Assembly: GCA_039934475.1 (NCBI GenBank)
Contig: JBDTMC010000099.1
Span: 1-19,460, forward strand
Length of the DNA stretch: 19,460 nucleotides
Direction of reading: 5' to 3'
DNA from: JBDTMC01 sp039934475
GTDB lineage: Bacteria; Acidobacteriota; Terriglobia; Bryobacterales; Bryobacteraceae
Every line of letters begins with the position of its first letter. Position 1 is the first letter of the stretch. Shown here piece by piece: positions 14,363-19,460 of the stretch. Position numbers and translations under genes: made by a program. The notes under the pieces are model-generated. The model saw only the letters and a program-made list of their open reading frames with translations, made no database searches and was not told the DNA's origin.

Positions 14363-15250
14363 ATGAATCGACGACTCTTGATCTTGTTTCTATGCGCAAT
14401 TCTAACGGCCGCCTCCATTGGCTACCTGGTCTATCGGGCCCTGGGAGTAAAAGCCAGCCCGGGCGCCGCCGCACCGATGGCAGACATTGTGGTGGCGACG
14501 CGAAACCTCGATGTGGGAGAGCTGGTTAGCGCGACTGACGTCAAGGTGGCGCAATGGCCCGGAGCCGCACTGAAGGGCGGAATGGCAAAAGTCGACCTGG
14601 CGGTAAACCGCGGCGTCGTGTATCCGATCTACGAGGGTGAGCCTGTCCTTACGGAGCGACTGGCTGCGCCCGGTTCCGGCGCCGGTCTGGCTGGTCTCAT
14701 CCCGCCTGGCTTGAGAGCATGCGCCGTGAGAGTTGACGATGTGGTGGGCGTCTCCGGATTTGTCACCCCCGGCATGCGCGTCGATGTCCTGATGTCCGGC
14801 GTCCCTCCTGGAGAGAGCGGCGCCGGCGGACCGAGGGTCAAGACGTTGATGCAAAACATACGGGTCCTTTCCGCCGGCATCAACCTTCAGAAGGACGATG
14901 CGGGGAAAGCCCAACCGGCGCAGGTTGTCAATCTGCTTGTGACTCCTGAGCAAGCCGAGACGCTGAGTCTAGCCAGTGGGCAGACGCGCATTCAGCTCGT
15001 GCTTAGAAACCCCGTCGACACCGGCCTGGTCACTCCCCGCGGGATCGCTATGACGGAGTTATACGGCGTACCGGCGCCGGCGATGGCGATGGCGGCGCCG
15101 GCCGGAACCGTGATTGAGCGGAAGGCAAACACCGCCCCGTCGACCGCAGTTGCGGCAAAGCCGGCGCAAAGGGCGCCCCGCATTGTGGAGGTCCTCAACG
15201 GAACGGCGCGGACCGAGGCCCGATTCAATCGCGCGGAGGAGCCGCAATGA
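14363..15250 (+). CDS. cpaB: Flp pilus assembly protein CpaB/RcpC
   Basis: 295 aa. The layout is the standard one: N-terminal membrane helix (about 4-25, LLILFLCAILTAASIGYLVY), SAF domain (about 40-100: VVATRNLDVGELVSATDVKV, EGEPVLTERLA), and an RcpC domain (about 115-240: LRACAVRVDDVVGVSGFVTPGMRVDVL, VVNLLVTPEQAETLSLA). A Pro/Ala-rich tail follows (about 240-295). CpaB is a periplasmic, inner-membrane-anchored protein that is thought to help the secretin and connect it to the inner-membrane platform. Its stop overlaps the secretin start by four bases (ATGA), so the two are translated together. An AGG shortly upstream (near 14351) is a weak ribosome-binding site. Confidence 0.92.
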   Translation: MNRRLLILFLCAILTAASIGYLVYRALGVKASPGAAAPMADIVVATRNLDVGELVSATDVKVAQWPGAALKGGMAKVDLAVNRGVVYPIYEGEPVLTERLAAPGSGAGLAGLIPPGLRACAVRVDDVVGVSGFVTPGMRVDVLMSGVPPGESGAGGPRVKTLMQNIRVLSAGINLQKDDAGKAQPAQVVNLLVTPEQAETLSLASGQTRIQLVLRNPVDTGLVTPRGIAMTELYGVPAPAMAMAAPAGTVIERKANTAPSTAVAAKPAQRAPRIVEVLNGTARTEARFNRAEEPQ

Positions 15251-16842
15251 AGCCCTTACTTATTCGCGCGGCAACCGTTACCACCGCCAGCCTGCTGTTA
15301 CTCCTTTGGATCAGCGCCGAGGCGCAGGATCACCGGGGATACACGCCGGAACCGCCTGCCGTCCAGGACGGGTCTGCGTCGATTCCGGCGGCTCGAGACT
15401 CCCAGACCAGCAACACATCAGAACGCCGGGAGCTGTCTGTGATGGAAGGTAGGTCTGCGCTGGTGGACAGCGCCCTGCCCATTGAACGGGTTGCGGTGGG
15501 CTTGGGTGACTTCGCCGTGGCCACCGCTGTTACCCCTTATGAAATTCTGCTAAATGGTAAGGCCCCCGGACTGACAAGCCTGATCGTCTGGCAGCAAGGT
15601 GGCGGCAAACTCTTCTTCGATGTCACGGTGGAGCCGAGCCGGTTCGACGGCGCGATGCGTTTGAAGCGCGTGGAGCGCCAGATCGAACTGGAACTGCCCG
15701 GCCGGGACATTCACTTGACACAAGAAGGCGATGTTGTCTTTCTACGGGGCACCGTGGAAGACATGACAAGCGCCGATCGCGCGCTCTCGATCGCATCCAT
15801 CCTCGGCAAGGCAGTCAATCTGCTTTACGTCGACGTCCCCGCCTCTGAGCCGCAGATCCTTCTCAGGGTAAAGTTCGCCAGTGTTGACCGCAATATCAGC
15901 ACGGTTTTGGGTATCAATCTATTCAGTACCGGTGCCACGAATACGACTGGAGCCATTACGACGCAGCAGTTTTCCCCGCCGGCGTTCAGCTCAGTCGGCG
16001 GGGGGGCGGCGGCGCCTGTGACGCTTTCCGACGCACTGAACCTCTTCCTCTTCCGGCCAGACCTGAACCTGGGAGCCACCATCAAGGCACTGGAGACAAA
16101 AGGACTGTTGGAGGTTCTTTCAGAACCGAACGTGCTGGCCCAGAATGGTCAACAGGCGAGTTTCCTGGCAGGCGGAGAATTCCCCTTTCCAGTGGTACAG
16201 GGAGGGTCGGGTGGCACACCTTCTATCTCGATCCAGTTCCGGGAGTTCGGCGTCAGGCTGAATTTCCTTCCCACCATCACACCGCGGGGCAGTATTGTGT
16301 TGCGGGTGGCTCCGGAAGTCAGCGCCCTGGATTTCACTCACGGGCTTACAGTCAGCGGGTTCCTGGTTCCCGCGCTAACGGTGAGAAAGCTGAATACCAC
16401 GGTGGAACTGAATCCGGGCCAAAGCTTCGCGATCGGCGGCCTTCTGGACAATAGGGTGACGGAGACTTTAGAAAAGATTCCCTTTCTGGGGAGCATCCCA
16501 GTGTTGGGAAGGTTCTTCCAGTCCCGGCTTCGCAATAAAGAGAACACGGAATTGATGGTCATTGTAACTCCGGAGATCGTTCAACCTGTACAACAAGGAA
16601 AACCGATACGCGACCTGAAGTTCCCCTCTCCTTTCCTGCCCTCAAACAGCAGCCCAGATTTTGGAACATTCGGCAGCGGTAGCAGCCCTGAGACCCCTGC
16701 CGGGCCTATGCCCGCCATGCAAGTGGAGAAGCTGATGAAGAGCCTTCATCTGGAATCTCCCTCTTCGCAAGCTGCGCCGATGCCGATGTTGCAACTGCAG
16801 CCGGCTGGCGGCGCGCCGTCCACCGGTTCGGCGAAGCAGTAG
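15247..16842 (+). CDS. cpaC: Tad outer-membrane secretin CpaC/RcpA
   Basis: 531 aa with a signal peptide (MKPLLIRAATVTTASLLLLL, cleavage near AEAQ). Residues about 62-132 are the pilus-secretin N-terminal domain, 138-200 a BON-like domain (GDVVFLRGTVEDMTSADRAL), and about 265-445 the secretin domain with VLSEPNVLAQNGQQASFLAG (290-309), the GFLVPALTVRKLNTTVELNPG segment and the PFLGSIPVLGRFF / LMVIVTPEIV end. The protein forms the ring through which the Flp fibre leaves. The start has an excellent GGAGGA (15235-15240) six bases upstream, inside cpaB. After the secretin core the about 80-residue tail is Pro/Ser/Met-rich (PAGPMPAMQ, PMPMLQLQP) and looks disordered. No pilotin or lipoprotein partner is seen nearby. 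Confidence 0.93.
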   Translation: MKPLLIRAATVTTASLLLLLWISAEAQDHRGYTPEPPAVQDGSASIPAARDSQTSNTSERRELSVMEGRSALVDSALPIERVAVGLGDFAVATAVTPYEILLNGKAPGLTSLIVWQQGGGKLFFDVTVEPSRFDGAMRLKRVERQIELELPGRDIHLTQEGDVVFLRGTVEDMTSADRALSIASILGKAVNLLYVDVPASEPQILLRVKFASVDRNISTVLGINLFSTGATNTTGAITTQQFSPPAFSSVGGGAAAPVTLSDALNLFLFRPDLNLGATIKALETKGLLEVLSEPNVLAQNGQQASFLAGGEFPFPVVQGGSGGTPSISIQFREFGVRLNFLPTITPRGSIVLRVAPEVSALDFTHGLTVSGFLVPALTVRKLNTTVELNPGQSFAIGGLLDNRVTETLEKIPFLGSIPVLGRFFQSRLRNKENTELMVIVTPEIVQPVQQGKPIRDLKFPSPFLPSNSSPDFGTFGSGSSPETPAGPMPAMQVEKLMKSLHLESPSSQAAPMPMLQLQPAGGAPSTGSAKQ

Positions 16843-17129
16843 CAATATCTGCCGGTAGACGCACTCGCAGGCGGCAAAAAAGAAAACCAAATTCCCTACT
16901 TATCGACTCCCTAATAGCCCGTGATAAATCCGTCGCGCTCCTTTACGAACGAGGCGCAGTAACTTGCTGATTCTGCTCACCCAAGCTGGTGTAGGCGGGC
17001 TCCGAAACTCCCCACTCGCTTTCACAAACTCTGAATATGGCGCTTGAAATGCACAGTATTTATATTAATTCCCTATTTCTTAGCGATAAGCGAACGATAA
17101 TTCGGATACCGGAAGGGGTCGATACCAAG
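16843..17129 (+). promoter_or_regulatory. Non-coding gap and AT-rich leader before the sigma54 regulator
   Basis: These 287 bases carry no gene. The stretch 17055-17110 is markedly AT-rich (TATTTATATTAATT and surroundings), with a TTGAAA at 17044-17049, which looks like a promoter region, although no well-spaced -10/-35 pair was found. It suggests that the regulator has its own promoter and that its coding region starts at 17130, not further upstream. No convincing terminator follows the secretin gene. Confidence 0.35.
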
Positions 17130-18548
17130 ATGATTCGCCTGTTGCTTCATTCACGGGATGCGACTTTGCAAGTCCTGCTGCAACCAGCACTGGGGCCCGA
17201 GTTTCCCCTGACAGTGGAGGCGAGCCGGGATCGCGTTAAAGAATTAGTATTAGGAAGACTGTGCGACGTGCTCATTCTGGACTTAACTCCGGAAGATGCA
17301 GAGGAAGAACTGAATTTCTTCGACGAAATCCGGACGTCGGCAGTGCCCGTGGTTGTGATGACGGATGACGACAGCCGCGAAACGGCGATGGAATTGGTTG
17401 AGCGTGGAGTCCACAACTACTTTCGAAAGCCGCCGGCGCTCTCGGAGCTAAAGATAGCCGTACGAAGGGCTTCCGAGTATGGGAGCCTACGGCGGGATCT
17501 GGAGCAGATTAGCAGTCAACTCAAGTTGCCGACGCCCGGATGCGACCAGATGATTGGCTCCAGTTCGCGGCTCCAACACGTTTACGAGATGATCCACCGG
17601 GTGGCACCGCTGGACGCCTCGGTGTTGATCACGGGTGAAAGTGGAACCGGCAAGGAACTCATCGCGCGCGCGCTTCACAATTTGAGCCCTCGAAGGCAAT
17701 TTCCTTTTGTCGCCGTATCTTGCGGCGCCATTCCCGATACTCTCATCGAATCCGAACTTTTCGGCAGCGAGAAGGGCGCCTACACGGGCGCGTCGGGAAA
17801 CCGGAGGGGATTTATGGAACAGGCGGGGAGAGGAACCTTGTTTCTCGACGAGATCGGCGAATTAACCCCGCACACGCAGGTGAAACTGCTTCGCGTAGTG
17901 CAGGAACTGCACTTTACTCGTCTGGGAAGCAGTGTTCTGGTTCCTCTGCATGCGCGACTGCTGTTTGCCACTCATCGGAATTTGGCGCAGATGGTGGAAG
18001 CGGGAGAGTTCCGGCTCGATCTCTACTACCGGATCAACGTCATGGGCATCAAAGCCCCGGCGCTGAGGGATCACACGGAGGACATTCCGGCACTGGCGCG
18101 CCATTTCCTGACGAGGTATGGGGCGCGCTATCGCAAAACGGTGACGACGATCATGCCGAACGCCATGGCGCTGCTAGTGGACTACCTGTGGCCCGGGAAC
18201 GTCCGGGAGTTGGAGAATGTCATACAAAAGGCGATTGTTCTGACCGATGACGAGACAATTGGGCCGGAACATCTGCCGGACGATCTTCAGCAACCGGATC
18301 TGCTGGGTGTGGGCGATTCTCTTCCCGCCTCCTCTTTCGACGACCAGCTGCATAATTACAAAATCCAAATTGTGCAGCAGGCGATCAAGGATTGCAAAGG
18401 CAATAAGACCCTAGCGGCGCGAAGCCTGGATATCTCCCGAACCTATTTGCATCATCTCATTAAAGGGCCTTCCGAACTTGAGGATGGCATTAGCGCAGCA
18501 TCGGGCGGACTACGTCTCGCCGGGCCGCTATTGCATCAATCCGACTGA
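17130..18548 (+). CDS. Sigma54-dependent response regulator (REC-AAA+-Fis HTH), NtrC type
   Basis: 472 aa from the ATG at 17130, which has AAGGGG (17113-17118) upstream; the frame is open back to 17037, but that part overlaps an AT-rich promoter-like stretch and lacks a ribosome-binding site. Domains: receiver about 1-118 with predicted phospho-acceptor D51 (DVLILDL) and K100 (YFRKPP); AAA+ about 140-380 with Walker A GESGTGKE (169-176), GAYTGA loop (216-221, a known GAFTGA variant that contacts sigma54), Walker B GTLFLDE (235-241); Fis-type HTH about 410-446 (CKGNKTLAARSLDISRTYLHH). It should bind enhancers and open sigma54 promoters. The receiver N-terminus (MIRLLLHSRDATL) lacks the usual acidic pair, so control by phosphorylation is doubtful. 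Targets are presumably Tad genes. No histidine kinase is adjacent. Confidence 0.93.
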   Translation: MIRLLLHSRDATLQVLLQPALGPEFPLTVEASRDRVKELVLGRLCDVLILDLTPEDAEEELNFFDEIRTSAVPVVVMTDDDSRETAMELVERGVHNYFRKPPALSELKIAVRRASEYGSLRRDLEQISSQLKLPTPGCDQMIGSSSRLQHVYEMIHRVAPLDASVLITGESGTGKELIARALHNLSPRRQFPFVAVSCGAIPDTLIESELFGSEKGAYTGASGNRRGFMEQAGRGTLFLDEIGELTPHTQVKLLRVVQELHFTRLGSSVLVPLHARLLFATHRNLAQMVEAGEFRLDLYYRINVMGIKAPALRDHTEDIPALARHFLTRYGARYRKTVTTIMPNAMALLVDYLWPGNVRELENVIQKAIVLTDDETIGPEHLPDDLQQPDLLGVGDSLPASSFDDQLHNYKIQIVQQAIKDCKGNKTLAARSLDISRTYLHHLIKGPSELEDGISAASGGLRLAGPLLHQSD

Positions 18549-19460
18549 TTTAGACCCCAGGCCCGTTAAGAGACCGGTTACGTCTTTGGTGAAGTAGTTC
18601 GTTCCACCAGTGAACGAGACTTTCTTCGCCACGACGGCGATGGCGTATCCATTGGAGGATGATCCGTTCGAGAAAGCGACACTCGTCGTGGGAAAGTAAA
18701 ACCCGCCTGTGACCTTCAGCGCAACGCCGCCGTTGATGGTTGCTGCAACGCTTGAGGTAATGGCGCGGTCTTGAAAGAAAAGCAGTCCGGTGTAGATGCC
18801 CGAGGACGGAGCCGACATGGCGACGGTGGCCCCGTTACCTATGTTCACGGAACCATAGCTGGAGTTGGTTCCTGTCAGATAGAAAGTTACTCCAGTTCCA
18901 TTTATGGTGGAATATCCTATGTTTAAGGAGCCGCCCTTAATTACGTACATGCCGGGATTAATCGTGACGTTCGCGCTGTTACTGAAGCTAATGCCTCCGC
19001 AATAAGTGCCTGGCGTGAGAGTCCAGCTCCCGTAACCCTTGGAGTAATTGGTGTGGGCGGCGTCGCAGGACGACGCCACCGCGGGCGCCGGAATCGCGGC
19101 GTAAGGATCGGAGATCGTGGATGCCACACCGCTTGCCGCCGGCGAGATGGAGCCTCCGTTGGACACCTTGAACCTGCCGTTAATCTCCGGCGCCGTTACA
19201 GTCGCGCCTCCTTGAACGTTGCCGCCGCTGCCACTGCTGGATTTGACTTCAACGCCACAGCCCATCGATAGAGTAGCGCCATTGGTCGCGCTGAAAGCTC
19301 CCGACCCGCTGGGGTCTAGAGAATAGACGCAACTGCTGGAAACGCCCCCTACAATGCCCGCCGTGGCCCGAGCCTTCACCGTGGTTACCGACGCACCAAG
19401 CATCTTGATAAAGGAGCCTTGCACGTTGCGTTGAACCACCACTGTGATTGCCGGGGTCGT
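18528..19460 (-). CDS. TadG/TadE-like pilus assembly protein, C-terminal 310 residues (partial)
   Basis: The gene reads leftwards and its start lies beyond the right edge; the frame is open to base 19460. The visible part begins TTPAITVVVQRNVQGSFIKM, the V-x-V-x-R-x-V-x-x-F-x-K-x-L-G pattern typical of the periplasmic part of TadG/TadE-like proteins just after the Tad_N membrane region. It is followed by SSCVYSLDPSGSGAFSATNG, then a Gly/Ser/Asn-rich stretch with short repeating beta-strand patterns (ATLSMGCGVEVKSSS, FSNSANVTINPGMYVIKGGS, NGTGVTFYLTGTN) that looks like a right-handed beta-helix. It may be a minor pilin or tip/adhesion component anchored in the inner membrane. The last 21 bases overlap the end of the sigma54 regulator gene in a convergent arrangement. 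Confidence 0.8.
   Translation of the reverse strand, partial: TTPAITVVVQRNVQGSFIKMLGASVTTVKARATAGIVGGVSSSCVYSLDPSGSGAFSATNGATLSMGCGVEVKSSSGSGGNVQGGATVTAPEINGRFKVSNGGSISPAASGVASTISDPYAAIPAPAVASSCDAAHTNYSKGYGSWTLTPGTYCGGISFSNSANVTINPGMYVIKGGSLNIGYSTINGTGVTFYLTGTNSSYGSVNIGNGATVAMSAPSSGIYTGLLFFQDRAITSSVAATINGGVALKVTGGFYFPTTSVAFSNGSSSNGYAIAVVAKKVSFTGGTNYFTKDVTGLLTGLGSKSVGLMQ

Noticed and set aside
17037..17129. Longer start of the sigma54 regulator
   Set aside because: AT-rich promoter-like DNA, no ribosome-binding site, and the receiver domain begins naturally at 17130.

Overview
The window reads as a chromosomal segment of an Acidobacteriota bacterium, most likely of the Solibacter/Bryobacter type. 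The reasons are an Oar-like TonB-dependent receptor with an N-terminal carboxypeptidase-regulatory-like domain, paired with TPR proteins, and the style of the Tad pilus locus. The assignment is by protein character only; no database search was possible. GC content looks moderately high throughout, apart from a few AT-rich control regions.

Region 1 (1-6447): the last codons of an NHL-repeat-like protein on the + strand run into the 3' end of a large outer-membrane TonB-dependent receptor gene on the - strand (3524 to 66). Divergent from the receptor are two exported TPR proteins (3652-5406 and 5422-6447), probably one transcription unit. The 127-bp gap between receptor and TPR genes carries two face-to-face sigma70-type promoters overlapped by a perfect 10-bp inverted repeat, a likely shared operator.

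Region 2 (6448-7639): about 1.2 kb without an intact gene. It holds debris of mobile elements: a frameshifted IS66-type TnpA remnant on + and the frameshifted start of a tyrosine recombinase on -, abutting each other. It also holds several 10-bp-period sequence duplications.

Region 3 (7640-19460): a Tad/Flp (type IVc) pilus locus. It starts with the Flp major pilin, followed by CpaE/TadZ, CpaF/TadA, TadB and TadC. Next come a PilZ protein (candidate c-di-GMP sensor), a 31-residue single-span membrane protein, a DUF192 protein, CpaB/RcpC and the CpaC/RcpA secretin. A sigma54-type AAA+ regulator follows, and convergent to it is the 3' part of a TadG-like protein. The pilin is cleaved and inserted in the inner membrane, the CpaF ATPase with TadB/TadC drives assembly, CpaE positions the machine, CpaB and the secretin form the outer-membrane exit, and TadG-like protein probably contributes a minor or tip component. 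PilZ and the sigma54 activator suggest second-messenger and sigma54 control. The prepilin peptidase (CpaA/TadV) and TadE/TadF are not in this window.

I did not find a clearly unprecedented system. The most worthwhile leads are the small conserved-looking membrane protein and structured RNA-like stretch between pilZ and the DUF192 gene, the alternative hairpins after the pilin gene, the divergent operator, and the small dispersed repeats embedded in the Tad operon.
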